A stretch of DNA of 64,000 bases. It comes from Nocardioides baculatus. Its GTDB lineage: Bacteria > Actinomycetota > Actinomycetes > Propionibacteriales > Nocardioidaceae. Position numbers and translations under genes: made by a program. Shown here piece after piece: positions 42,956 to 50,913 of this stretch. The stretch is taken from the NCBI RefSeq assembly GCF_016735675.1, contig NZ_JAERSG010000002.1:682001-746000 (forward strand). Direction: 5' to 3'. Each line of letters starts with the position of its first letter. Positions within the stretch are counted from its first letter, which is position 1. Below the pieces are notes generated by a model. That model made no database searches. It was not told where the DNA came from and saw only the letters and a program-made list of their open reading frames with translations.

Positions 42956-43972
42956 GCGAGCTCAACCGGTTGTTGCAACTCGATCATGAGGTGAGAGGTT
43001 GCGGCGCGTGCCGGGAGTGAGGTTGACCGCGGATCAGCGGTTGGTGATTGAGCGGGCGTGTCTGTCGGGTTTGCCGCAGGCGACGATCGCGGCGTTGGTG
43101 GGCAAGCATCCCTCGACGATTTCGAGTGAGCTGCGTCGCGCGGGGTCGTTCGGGACCCGGTCCCCGCGGGTCCGTACGGCTCGTGGTGGTGGCCAGGAGT
43201 GTCGGTTGAAGTACTCCGCGAAGTGGTCAGAGCGTGAGGCGTCGCGCAAGGCCCGCCGGCCCAAGGCCCGGCGTCTTGATCACGCGCCGGCGCGGGACCA
43301 GGTGTGGGAGCTGTTGCGGGCCGACTGGTCGGCGCAGCAGATCGCGGCGATGCTGCCCGTGTTGTTCCCACGCAATGTGAGGATGCGGGTGTCGCACGAG
43401 ACGATCTGCCAGTGCGTGTTCGTCCAGGCCAAGGGCAAGCTCAAGCGTGAGCTGACCGCGCACCTGCGCAGCCGGCGCCAACGCCGCAAGGCCCAGACGG
43501 ATGGTGCGGAGCGGGTCGCCTTGGGGATCACTGACGAAATCCGGATCGCCCAGCGCCCTGCTGAGGCCGACGATCGGGCGGTGCGCGGGCACTGGGAGGG
43601 CGACCTCCTGATGGACGGCACCGGCAAGGGCGCGGTGATCACGCTGGTCGAGCGGTCCTCACGGTTCGTGCTCCTGGCTCCCTTGCCGGGACGCCATACC
43701 GACGAGGTCGCCCGCATGAAGCTCGCGGAGATGGTCGCGGAGATGATCGCGACCCAGCCGCTCGAACTCAGGAAGTCGATCACCTGGGACCGCGGATCCG
43801 AGATGGCCCAGCACGCCCGGTTCAGGACCGAGACCGGGATCCCGATCTACTTCTGCGACCGGCAGTCACCGTGGCAGCGTGGGATGAACGAGAACAACGC
43901 AAGACCCTCGAGTCGCAGACTTTCGGGCAGGTGCTCAACAAGAGGTTCGTTGCAACAGCTGTTTGAGTTCGC
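42956..43972 (+). mobile_element. Defective IS30-family insertion sequence
   Basis: Near-identical terminal inverted repeats mark the ends. The left end at 42956-42979 reads GCGAGCTCAACCGGTTGTTG then CAAC, and the right end at 43949-43972 matches it on the other strand except at 4 positions. The element is about 1.02 kb. The transposase has a deletion near its 3' end, so transposition is probably lost unless supplied in trans. No clear target duplication was found on either side. Confidence 0.85.
42999..43966 (+). pseudogene. IS30 transposase, out-of-frame internal deletion
   Basis: The frame begins with a TTG at 42999 or a GTG at 43008 and encodes an N-terminal HTH (RLVIERACLSGLPQATIAAL) and a DDE core: GHWEGDLLMD, TWDRGSEM and SPWQRGMNENN with the catalytic Glu. 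Right after NEN the frame turns into unrelated residues. The expected IS30 C-terminus, RKTLESQTFGQVLN followed by KRFVATAV, reappears in another frame from 43898 and stops at 43964-43966 inside the right repeat. About 30 codons (the usual TNGLLRQYFPKGTDLS region) are missing. The original frame would run on past the element to 44003. Confidence 0.85.
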
Positions 43973-44000
43973 CGACGACCCGGCTGTCGGTGGTTTCCTC

Positions 44001-44006
44001 TAGAAT
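44001..44006 (+). promoter_or_regulatory. -10 box TAGAAT for the DUF222/HNH gene
   Basis: TAGAAT ends 7 nt before the ATG at 44014. It lies 28 bp outside the right end of the IS30 element. Confidence 0.65.
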
Positions 44007-44013
44007 CGAACAC

Positions 44014-45438
44014 ATGATCGAGACGCTGGCAGGACCCGGGGCCGGTGAGGCAGATGCCATCACTGCCTCCGACCTGCTCGCCTCGATCCGCGCCGAGCGC
44101 CTCGCCGAGAACGCTGCCGCGGCCCGTCAGCTCGACCTCGCCGCCCGGTGGGCCGACCTCCACCCGCCGGAGTCGATCCACTCCGCGGCCGCGTTCACCG
44201 TCCCGGGCACTGACCACGAGGAGCCGCTCGCTGGTGAGGGGTGTCCGTTGGTGGCGGAGTTCTGCGTGGCCGAGCTCGGCACCGTCCTCGGCATTTCGTC
44301 GACGTCGGCGAAGAAGCTCATCGGTCACGCCCTCGAGCTGCGCCACCGGTTGCCGCGGCTGTGGGCGCAGGTCCAGTCGGGTCACGTTCCTGCGTGGCGG
44401 GCGCGGTCGGTCGCCGAGACGACGATCCACTCCACCCCCGCGTTGACCCGGGAGGCTGCCGGTTTCGTCGACGCCCAGGTCGCGGCGGTCGCGGGGCGGA
44501 TCGGTCCCGCCCAGCTGGACCGGCTCGTGGCCGAGACGATCAAGCGCTTCGACCTCGCCGACCTTGATCCGGCCGCTGATCCCGAGGACGGCTACCTGTC
44601 GGTGGACCCACGGCATGTGACGTTGCACGACGACGACGTCCACTTCGCGGGGACCATGCGGTGGGAGGCCGAGCTCGACATCGCCGACTCCCTCGACCTC
44701 GACCAGACCCTGTCGCGCAAGGCCGCCGAGCAGAAGGCCCTCGGCTCCACCGAGTCGTTGGACGTGCGCCGCGCCAAGGCACTCGGTGACCTGGCCCGCA
44801 CCCAGACCGCACTGGAGCTGCACGTCGCGGGTGCTGGTGCGACGAGTCGCGACGACATGCCTGCCGCCCGCGAGGTCGTCCTCCACGCCCACGTCGACGT
44901 CAGCACCCGCACCACCTCAGACGGCGAGCAGACCGTGTTCGGTCCCACCGGCCGCCTCGAGGAGCGCCAGCGGCTCGTCCTGCTCGACCAGCTGAAGTCC
45001 TGGTGCGGCGACTCCCGGACGAAGGTCACGATCAAGCCGGTCATCGACCTCAACGCCGAGCTCTCGACCCCGGGCTATGCCATCCCGGACCAGGTCCGTG
45101 AGCAGGTCATCCTCCGCGACCGCACGTGTGTGTTCCCGTTCTGCACGAGACCGGCCCGTGGCTGCGACGTCGACCACGTCGTCGAGTACGACCACCACGC
45201 AGAGGCCGACGGCAGGTCGCAACCCGGCCCCACGACGACCCGGAACCTGGCCTGCCTGTGCCGGTTCCACCATCGTCTGAAGACCCATTCGGCCTGGCGC
45301 TACCGGATGACAGCGAACGGCTGCTTCGAGTGGACCAGCCCCCACGGCCACCGCTACCGACGCGACCGCACCGGCACCACCTCGATCAACGGGCCGGACC
45401 CCGATCCACCCGGCATCCCACGACCCCGCCGACCATGA
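44014..45438 (+). CDS. DUF222 and HNH endonuclease domain protein
   Basis: A 474-residue protein of the large actinobacterial 13E12-like family. DUF222 spans about residues 20-330 (AAARQLDLAARWADLH, LGISSTSAKKLIGHALELRH). The HNH domain is near 370-425, with CVFPFCTRPARGCDVDHVV, the zinc cysteines, and CRFHHRLKTHSAWRY. These proteins occur in many copies per genome, often near mobile DNA. Function is not established. ATG 44014 is set by the -10 box; the frame extends back into the IS. Confidence 0.92.
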   Translation: MIETLAGPGAGEADAITASDLLASIRAERLAENAAAARQLDLAARWADLHPPESIHSAAAFTVPGTDHEEPLAGEGCPLVAEFCVAELGTVLGISSTSAKKLIGHALELRHRLPRLWAQVQSGHVPAWRARSVAETTIHSTPALTREAAGFVDAQVAAVAGRIGPAQLDRLVAETIKRFDLADLDPAADPEDGYLSVDPRHVTLHDDDVHFAGTMRWEAELDIADSLDLDQTLSRKAAEQKALGSTESLDVRRAKALGDLARTQTALELHVAGAGATSRDDMPAAREVVLHAHVDVSTRTTSDGEQTVFGPTGRLEERQRLVLLDQLKSWCGDSRTKVTIKPVIDLNAELSTPGYAIPDQVREQVILRDRTCVFPFCTRPARGCDVDHVVEYDHHAEADGRSQPGPTTTRNLACLCRFHHRLKTHSAWRYRMTANGCFEWTSPHGHRYRRDRTGTTSINGPDPDPPGIPRPRRP

Positions 45439-45757
45439 CCCCGCCCCGCACCCCGCCGCAACACCGTCCGGCGGGGACGGCGGCATGTCCGAGACAGGCG
45501 AGCGTCGTCGAGATCAGACGCTTTTGCGGGCCGGTCGAGCACGAGATCCAGCAGCCCTGCCGTGACGAGCCGTGTGCTGGAGGCCTGGTGCGGGTCGGCC
45601 TCGAGCGTCGGGACGCCGAGGACGACCCCTACGCCCAACCCGGTTGTCATCGCGGCGCACCGACCAGAACTGCCCGGGCGACAGGCGCGCCGTCGACCTC
45701 GGCGTGCATGGACACATCGCGCCACGTCCCGGACGGTGGGAGGGTTCAGGCTGCGTC
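45439..45757. other. 319-bp gap with possible gene remnants on the minus strand
   Basis: No convincing gene is seen. On the minus strand a stop-to-stop stretch reads TLPPSGTWRDVSMHAEVDG then APVARAVLVGAPR and ends in TGA at about 45648. An overlapping ATG begins MTTGLGVGVVLGVPTLEADP, which stays open into the antisense of the HNH gene. The ATGA overlap is what real neighbouring genes look like, so these may be two degraded gene ends. I cannot name a family. Confidence 0.25.
45464..45480 (+). terminator. Hairpin after the DUF222/HNH gene
   Basis: CCGTCC (45464-45469) pairs with GGACGG (45475-45480) over 5 nt, 25 bp after the stop codon. Confidence 0.5.
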
Positions 45758-46318
45758 TCAGGACGATAGGTCCCGGTCGATGACCGCCTCCAGCGCTGAG
45801 GGGTGGACGACCGTTCCGCACGTCGTGCACGGTTCCTGGATCGCGTCGAGGTCCTGCAGCACCGCGGCGAGGTCGGTCCGCCCTTTCATGGCGGCCACCG
45901 ACGCCAGCAGGTAGCGCAGGTCTGCGTTGGTCTCGCAGTGCTGGAGGCGCTCCAGCGCGAGGGTCAGTCCCCGCTGCATCGCTGACCTGAATGCCGGTTC
46001 CAGGTCGCTCGGCACCTCGGCGGCGTACGTGGCGATCAGTCCGCCGACGATGAGGTAGGTGTCGGCCTCCGACGAGTCCAGGCGCGCCGCGAGGTCCATG
46101 AGGTAGGGGGCAGCGGCGAAGGCGGCGTCGTACGTCGTCTCCTCGGCGCAGATCTCGGGCCACATCTCCTGGAAGAGCTCGAGATCTGACGGGTTGTCGT
46201 CGAGTGCTCGGAGTGCTTGCGGAACCGGGTAGGCGCCCGGCCCCATCCGGGTCCACAGCTGGCTCCACCTCGGGCTGTCCAGAGGCAGTCGACCTGCATC
46301 GTCGTTCATGAGAGCCAT
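45758..46318 (-). CDS. HEAT-like hypothetical protein, possible immunity-type
   Basis: A 186-residue soluble protein with no recognised named domain. Its start, LDSPRWSQLWTRMGPGAYPV, then TTYDAAFAAAPYLMDLAARL and helical repeats (DTYLIVGGLIATYAAEV, TLALERLQHCETNADLRYLL), recall a family of alpha-helical repeat proteins with SPRW...L...YG and VY.A.YAAVP patterns, some next to toxin genes. The comparison is from memory. A C-terminal CTTCGTVVHPSALE could bind zinc. It follows a nuclease gene on the same strand at 126 bp. ATG 46318 or 46309. Confidence 0.65.
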   Translation of the reverse strand: MALMNDDAGRLPLDSPRWSQLWTRMGPGAYPVPQALRALDDNPSDLELFQEMWPEICAEETTYDAAFAAAPYLMDLAARLDSSEADTYLIVGGLIATYAAEVPSDLEPAFRSAMQRGLTLALERLQHCETNADLRYLLASVAAMKGRTDLAAVLQDLDAIQEPCTTCGTVVHPSALEAVIDRDLSS

Positions 46319-46444
46319 TCTGGACGATGCACGACGGACGCCTCTCGGCCGACGGCGTCGGACGGTGCGGCATGGACACACCCTTCCCGTCCCCCCCCGG
46401 AGGCCGACTGGCTGACGGCTGACCACGCGACTGCCCGCGCGGCG

Positions 46445-47266
46445 CTACCAGCGGATCTGCAGCGGGTCGGTGACCAGCACGGGTGGGGCCGTCCGGCGCT
46501 TCTCCCCGGGAGCGGCGGCGGCGAGACTGGTGAATCCCAGGCCGGTGCGTTGCTCGAGGAGGTCGAGTCCCACGAGGTAGGTGTCGAAGTCGTCGAGGAA
46601 GTCGATGTCGGTGCGCTCCCCGAGGTCGTCCAGGTCCTGCGACAGCAGGAACGCCTTGAACCGCACCTGCCCCTCGACCCGGTAGACGACGACCTTCCAG
46701 TGCTCGACCGGCAGCTGGACGACACCGCGGTAGGGCGGATCGTCAACAGCGAGGACGGGCCCCCCGAACAACGTGATCCTGCGGTCCTCGAGGCCGTCGA
46801 GGGCGAGGACGGCGTTCTCCAGCAGGCCCCAGGTGCCGCCCCGGCCGGACTGGTTGAAGTCCTGGTGCTGCGGGGTGATGTTCGTGAAGTGGAACGAGTC
46901 GCTGTTCGCCTGCTTCGCCTCCTCCAGGTCCCCCCACAGCAGGTCGGAGCGCCGGGCGATGTGGCCGCGATCCAGGTCGTTGTCGGCGTACACGACCTCT
47001 CCGGTCTGCGCGTCCGCCGGGATGCGGGGGTCGAGCCTGAACCGTTCCCCGGAGCGGCTGATGGACTCGCTCGGAAAGAGGCGGAGGCCGTCGATGTTCC
47101 AGCCCACCCACCACGCGAGCCGACGTGCGGGGTGCATCCGGACCGTGAAGTGCACGTAGTCGAGCGGCTGCGCCACGTCGCCCGGCCCGTCGCGGGTGTC
47201 GGGTGGATCGAGAGCCGGCACGTCGACGGTGGCCAGGAAGCTGGGGTCGTACCCGAGGACAGGCAT
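46445..47266 (-). CDS. DNA/RNA non-specific endonuclease (NUC family)
   Basis: A 273-residue protein with the beta-beta-alpha-metal NUC fold. The catalytic DRGH is at residues 99-102 (NDLDRGHIARRSDLLWGD), followed by SDSFHFTNITPQHQDFNQ with the metal-binding Asn. There is no signal peptide, unlike secreted nucleases of this family, so it probably acts inside the cell unless delivered by another system. An N-terminal region of about 45 residues is unique. It lies upstream of the HEAT-like gene on the same strand. Confidence 0.9.
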   Translation of the reverse strand: MPVLGYDPSFLATVDVPALDPPDTRDGPGDVAQPLDYVHFTVRMHPARRLAWWVGWNIDGLRLFPSESISRSGERFRLDPRIPADAQTGEVVYADNDLDRGHIARRSDLLWGDLEEAKQANSDSFHFTNITPQHQDFNQSGRGGTWGLLENAVLALDGLEDRRITLFGGPVLAVDDPPYRGVVQLPVEHWKVVVYRVEGQVRFKAFLLSQDLDDLGERTDIDFLDDFDTYLVGLDLLEQRTGLGFTSLAAAAPGEKRRTAPPVLVTDPLQIRW

Positions 47267-47324
47267 GCGTCGAGTGTCCCGCAGGGTTCCGATCTGCGGT
47301 TCGTCCCGCACCCGCGGCACCCGA

Positions 47325-47352
47325 CCGCCCCTCCCCAGATGGGGAGGGGCGG
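47325..47352 (-). terminator. 12-bp GC hairpin between the secreted protein and nuclease genes
   Basis: CCGCCCCTCCCC (47325-47336) pairs perfectly with GGGGAGGGGCGG (47341-47352) over an AGAT loop. It would stop minus-strand transcripts from the gene above before the nuclease gene. Confidence 0.8.
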
Positions 47353-47367
47353 CGAGTCGCGGTGGTG

Positions 47368-48453
47368 TCAGTCGACGACGCGCGTGGTGCGGCGCGTGGT
47401 CACCGTGACGGGCGTCCGGCCGGGAGCCGAGGCGACGACCTTCACCGAGATCCGCTTGCCGACGAGTGCGTCGGTCAGCCGGAGGCGGTTCTTCGTCGCG
47501 CCCTTGATCTTCTTGCCGTTGGCGAGCCACTGGACCGTGCAGGTGATCGTCGTGGGGTTCCAGGTCCCCCTGGTCACCTTGAGACGCTCTCCGGCGGTCG
47601 CGACACCCTTGATGCGGGGGCGCTTGACCATGACCACGGCGGCGGGTGCCGTGGGCGTCTGAGCCACGACGACCGGGGCCACGGGCGTGGGGGTCGGGGT
47701 CGGGTTCGGGGTCGGGTTCGGCGCCGGGTTCGGCGCCGGGTCCGGCGTCGGCGTGGGCGGCAGCGGCTTGGTCAGCACCGCGTCGTAGCTCAGGGCGCTC
47801 GGGACCGTCACCGCGTCGGCGTCGGCGAGCGCGGCGTGGTCGTCCCAGTACTCGGTGACGCCCGAGACGGGGTCACGGAAGCCGAGCGTGTGGGCGCCTC
47901 CGGAGAGGCCGTCGACGTCGTAGCTGCCATCGGCGTCGGCCGTGACCGTCGTGAGCGGCGTCCACTCGAGGCCCTGGCGGACGTACGCCGTCACCTCGGC
48001 GCCTGCGACGCTCGAGCCGTCGCTCCAGGTGACCGTGCCGACCAGGTGGGCGACACCCGCGAGCTTCGCCACGGCGAGGGTCGGCATGCCGCCGTTGGTC
48101 AGGTCCACGGGCGTCGCCGTCTCGATGGTGGCGGCGTCGTCGTAGAACTCGCTGGCGTAGGTGCCGGCGGGGTCGTCGAACCGCACGCGGTAGACGCCGT
48201 CGGCGAGCTTGCCGACGTTGTACTTCCCGAGGTCGTCGGTGATGGCGTCGTCCTTGACGACCCACTGCCCCGACTCCTCGGCCAGGGTGGACACCCGGAT
48301 GCCGGCCAACGGTGTGCCGCTCTCACTGGTGACGGTGCCCTTGATGCGGGTGGGCGGGCCCACGGCGTCGGCCGGGCCGGCGACGAGCATGGTGCTGGTG
48401 ATGCCGACGGCCACCGCCAAGGCGGCTCCGCCCTGCCTGATGTTGATGTTCAT
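47368..48453 (-). CDS. Secreted protein with carboxypeptidase-regulatory-like repeats
   Basis: The 361-residue product has a signal peptide (MNINIRQGG, hydrophobic ALAVAVGITSTMLVA, cleavage near GPADA). Two beta-sandwich repeats follow: IKGTVTSESGTPLAGIRVST and VGTVTWSDGSSVAGAEVTAY, each with a GxYxVxxLxxGxY-type closing strand (KYNVGKLADGVYRVRF, SYDVDGLSGGAHTLGF). A Pro/Thr/Asn-rich linker (PTPTPDPAPNPAPNPTPNP) joins them to a C-terminal Ig-like domain (GERLKVTRGTWNP, TVQWLANGKKIKG). It is probably cell-surface or extracellular. GGGGAG precedes the ATG. Confidence 0.85.
   Translation of the reverse strand: MNINIRQGGAALAVAVGITSTMLVAGPADAVGPPTRIKGTVTSESGTPLAGIRVSTLAEESGQWVVKDDAITDDLGKYNVGKLADGVYRVRFDDPAGTYASEFYDDAATIETATPVDLTNGGMPTLAVAKLAGVAHLVGTVTWSDGSSVAGAEVTAYVRQGLEWTPLTTVTADADGSYDVDGLSGGAHTLGFRDPVSGVTEYWDDHAALADADAVTVPSALSYDAVLTKPLPPTPTPDPAPNPAPNPTPNPTPTPTPVAPVVVAQTPTAPAAVVMVKRPRIKGVATAGERLKVTRGTWNPTTITCTVQWLANGKKIKGATKNRLRLTDALVGKRISVKVVASAPGRTPVTVTTRRTTRVVD
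47690..47765 (-). repeat. Low-complexity direct repeats encoding the Pro-rich linker
   Basis: Short units related to GGGTTCGG and GGGTCGG recur about eight times. They encode alternating Pro with Thr, Asn, Asp and Ala. Length may vary between strains. Confidence 0.75.
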
Positions 48454-48475
48454 GTCCTACTCCCCACGAGTATGG

Positions 48476-48493
48476 GCATCACGGATGTGATGC
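48476..48493. promoter_or_regulatory. Inverted repeat GCATCAC-GGAT-GTGATGC
   Basis: Perfect 7-bp arms lie 23 bp upstream of the secreted-protein start at 48453. It may be an operator or a leader hairpin. Confidence 0.5.
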
Positions 48494-48538
48494 ACTCGCC
48501 ATGGTCGGAGCCGGCGACACAGTGAGCGTTCAAATGTG

Positions 48539-48556
48539 CGCGACGTTGACGTCGCG
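48539..48556. promoter_or_regulatory. Palindrome CGCGACGT-TG-ACGTCGCG
   Basis: Perfect 8-bp arms with a 2-nt centre in the space upstream of the secreted-protein gene. A DNA-binding protein site is likely. Apart from this and the repeat at 48476-48493, nothing is seen in 48454-48707. Confidence 0.5.
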
Positions 48557-48707
48557 TGTCGTGCTGTCACGCTCCTGTGGATCGACGCGCGCGCTGGACC
48601 AGACCGGGAGGGGCGAGATCCGTACTCCCGGGACAACGGCCGGCGAGCGCGCTACGACGTGGTCGGCCGTCCCGACCGGCGGCCCCCTGCAGTGGGCGCC
48701 GTCGAGC

Positions 48708-49682
48708 TCACCGCGGCTGACCGGTCTCCACCCACGCTCCGAGCCACCGGTCGAGGGTGGTGTACGCCTTCGCGCGCACGTCGGGTCGCGAGAGCACCAC
48801 GTCGTGCATCGCGCCCTCGATCGCGATCGAGGTGACGTGCCGGCCGACCGACGAGGCCCACCGGCGGATCTGCTCGACGTCGAGCACGATGTCGTGGGTC
48901 GCTGCGGTCTCCTCGGTCTGCTCGCCGAAGAAGGAGCGCGCCGACGAGAGCACGAGCGCCGGGCAGGGCACGTCCAGGCCGGCGTGGAGCTGCGCGTGTC
49001 CACGGCGTACGGCGCGGAGCCAGCCGACGTAGACCGGACGCGACTCGAGCGGCTTCCACGCCAGGTCGTAGTCCCACTCGCCCCCGTGCTCGACGTGCAA
49101 CGACCGGCCGTAGACCTCGCTGACCTTGCGCGGGATCTCCCGCATCGGGCGGGTCGTGCCGAGGCGCTCGATCGCGAGCCTGGTCGCGGGGCTGCGCAGC
49201 CACGCCGCGCCCTGCATGTCGAACCACGGCGAGTTGAGCACCAGCGCGACCAGCTCGGGATGCCGGCGCTCGTGCGCCCACAGCGGCGCGGTGAGACCGC
49301 CCGTCGAGTGCGCGGACACGATGACCTCGCGGTGCCGGTCGCGCTCGGTGATCCGCCACCAGGCGAGGTCGATCTCGGCGTAGTACTCGTGGAGGTCGGA
49401 GACGTAGTGGGGCGTCTGGTGCTCGCGCAGCGACCGGCCGTACTTGCGGAGGTCCAGGGCGTAGAACGTGTAGCCGCGGTCGGCCCACCAGCGGGCGTAC
49501 TCGGTGTGGAAGAAGTAGTCGGCGAACCCGTGGACGTGGAGCACCGCGCGACCGTTGGGGACGGCGGGCTCGAGGGTGACGAGGGTGGCGACGACGGGAC
49601 CCTCGTCGTCGGGCGGGAGCGAGATCGTCTCGACCCGGTAGTCGGGTCCGAGGACGTCGTCCTGGGGCGGCACCGGAGGCAT
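48708..49682 (-). CDS. Alpha/beta hydrolase, lysophospholipase-like
   Basis: A 324-residue serine hydrolase: AVLHVHGFADYFFHTEYARW supplies the oxyanion region, YALDLRKYGRS is the lid-side strand, IVSAHSTGG the nucleophile elbow with Ser in S-x-S-x-G, and GAMHDVVLSRPDVR the catalytic His. It resembles monoacylglycerol lipases of actinobacteria. There is no signal peptide. It shares a divergent leaderless promoter with the SpoIIE phosphatase gene. Confidence 0.88.
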   Translation of the reverse strand: MPPVPPQDDVLGPDYRVETISLPPDDEGPVVATLVTLEPAVPNGRAVLHVHGFADYFFHTEYARWWADRGYTFYALDLRKYGRSLREHQTPHYVSDLHEYYAEIDLAWWRITERDRHREVIVSAHSTGGLTAPLWAHERRHPELVALVLNSPWFDMQGAAWLRSPATRLAIERLGTTRPMREIPRKVSEVYGRSLHVEHGGEWDYDLAWKPLESRPVYVGWLRAVRRGHAQLHAGLDVPCPALVLSSARSFFGEQTEETAATHDIVLDVEQIRRWASSVGRHVTSIAIEGAMHDVVLSRPDVRAKAYTTLDRWLGAWVETGQPR

Positions 49683-49688
49683 GCTCCG

Positions 49689-49694
49689 AGCCTA
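49689..49694 (-). promoter_or_regulatory. -10 box TAGGCT for the hydrolase gene
   Basis: On the minus strand TAGGCT ends 6 nt before the ATG at 49682. Confidence 0.55.
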
Positions 49695-49749
49695 TCCAGC
49701 CGGGTCGGCGGGTTTGGGTGTTCGCCCTCGGTGCCACCGTGTCCGGCTC

Positions 49750-49755
49750 TACCCT
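49750..49755 (+). promoter_or_regulatory. -10 box TACCCT for the SpoIIE phosphatase gene
   Basis: TACCCT ends 6 nt before the GTG at 49762. Confidence 0.5.
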
Positions 49756-49761
49756 TCGCGT

Positions 49762-50910
49762 GTGTCGAACGCGTGGGACTCTCTGGTGCGCGGGGTCTCC
49801 ACCTATGTCCGGCAGCGCGTCGAGGCCTGGCGTACGGGGTCCCGCGGCAGCCAGGCGTTCCTGCTCTTCGTGCTGCTGGGCCTGGTGCTCGGCGCGGTGG
49901 GGATCGGCGCACTCGTCGAGAAGGTCGTGCCGATCTCGCTGTGGTTCCTGCTCCTGATGCTCGGCACGATGCTCCTGCGCTTCGTCCCGCTGCTGGTGCT
50001 CGGTGTCGCGATGGTGGGCTTCGCCTGGTGGTCGTCGGTCGAGTCGGGCTTCGCGGCCGCGAGCAGGACGTCGGCCCTGGTGATCTTCGCCTTCGGCGTC
50101 ATCCTCGCGCTCTACCAGGTCAGCAAGCAGCGCTCGGGCCTCCCGATGGCGTTGAGCGAGGCGGTGCTGAGCCAGCTGCGCGACCGGCTCCAGCGGCAGG
50201 GTGTCGTGCCGGAGCTGCCCGACGGGTGGCGCTCGCAGTCGGCGACGATCACCGCCAACGGACCGAGCTATGCCGGCGACTTCCTCGTGGCGGACCTGCG
50301 CGAGGGGCGCTGGCTGGAGATGGCGCTGGTCGACGTGTGCGGCAAGGGCACCTCGGTCGGCCCCCAGGCCCTCCAGTTCGCGGGCGCCCTCGGCGGCCTC
50401 ATCGGTGCGCTCCCGCCTGCCGAGCTGATGTCCGCGGCCAACCAGTTCCTGCTCCGGCAGGACTCGGACGAGTCGCTGGCGACCGCGGTGCACCTCAAGG
50501 TCGACCTCGTCACCGGCGACTACACGATCACCAGCGCCGGCCACCCGCCCGCGCTGCACTGGCACCTCGGCGAGCGCGGCTGGTCGATCGACAACGCCCG
50601 CGGCATGGCGCTCGGCGTCATCCCCGAGGCCGACTTCAGCCCGAGCCGCGGCCGGCTCCGGGCCGGCGAGGCGCTGCTCTTCTACACCGACGGCGTCATC
50701 GAGACGACCGGCCGCGACCTCGATGCCGGCATCGACTGGTTGCGGGAGGTCGCGCTCCAGGCGGTCGACGCCCGCGGCTTCACTGGCCTGCCGCGACGGG
50801 TGCTCAAGCAGGTCAAGCGCGGTGACGACGACCGCGCCATGCTCGTCCTCGAACGCCAGCCCCTCACCTCACCCGAGCGACACTCCGAGGTGCACCGCGG
50901 ACTTGCCTGA
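49762..50910 (+). CDS. Membrane-bound SpoIIE/RsbU-type PP2C phosphatase
   Basis: A 382-residue protein. Four hydrophobic segments in the first 125 residues (AFLLFVLLGLVLGAVGIGALV, ISLWFLLLMLGTMLLRFVPLLVLGVAMVGFAWW, SALVIFAFGVILALY) anchor it. The phosphatase domain has YAGDFLVADL, LVDVCGKGTSVGP, TSAGHPPALHW, MALGVIPEADF and LLFYTDGVIET, with the metal-binding Asp residues. SpoIIE-type phosphatases act on anti-sigma-factor antagonists, so it may control a sigma factor; no partner gene is adjacent. It converges on the ABC-2 exporter genes. Confidence 0.9.
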   Translation: MSNAWDSLVRGVSTYVRQRVEAWRTGSRGSQAFLLFVLLGLVLGAVGIGALVEKVVPISLWFLLLMLGTMLLRFVPLLVLGVAMVGFAWWSSVESGFAAASRTSALVIFAFGVILALYQVSKQRSGLPMALSEAVLSQLRDRLQRQGVVPELPDGWRSQSATITANGPSYAGDFLVADLREGRWLEMALVDVCGKGTSVGPQALQFAGALGGLIGALPPAELMSAANQFLLRQDSDESLATAVHLKVDLVTGDYTITSAGHPPALHWHLGERGWSIDNARGMALGVIPEADFSPSRGRLRAGEALLFYTDGVIETTGRDLDAGIDWLREVALQAVDARGFTGLPRRVLKQVKRGDDDRAMLVLERQPLTSPERHSEVHRGLA

Positions 50911-50913
50911 CGC

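Noticed and set aside
42956..43972. Target site duplication flanking the IS30 element
   Set aside because: Flanks were compared at three possible end positions; only 3-4 bp partial matches were seen, which is not convincing.
43822..44892. Minus-strand frame of 356 codons over the IS end and HNH gene
   Set aside because: It spans a mobile element boundary and is antisense to DUF222, so it cannot be one ancestral gene.
47690..47765. Regular short repeats considered as a CRISPR array
   Set aside because: The units are 6-12 nt, imperfect, without spacers, and lie in frame inside a Pro-rich protein linker.
48580..48680. Stretch that looked tRNA-like
   Set aside because: No cloverleaf, no T-arm GGTTCGA-type sequence and no 7-bp acceptor stem could be drawn.
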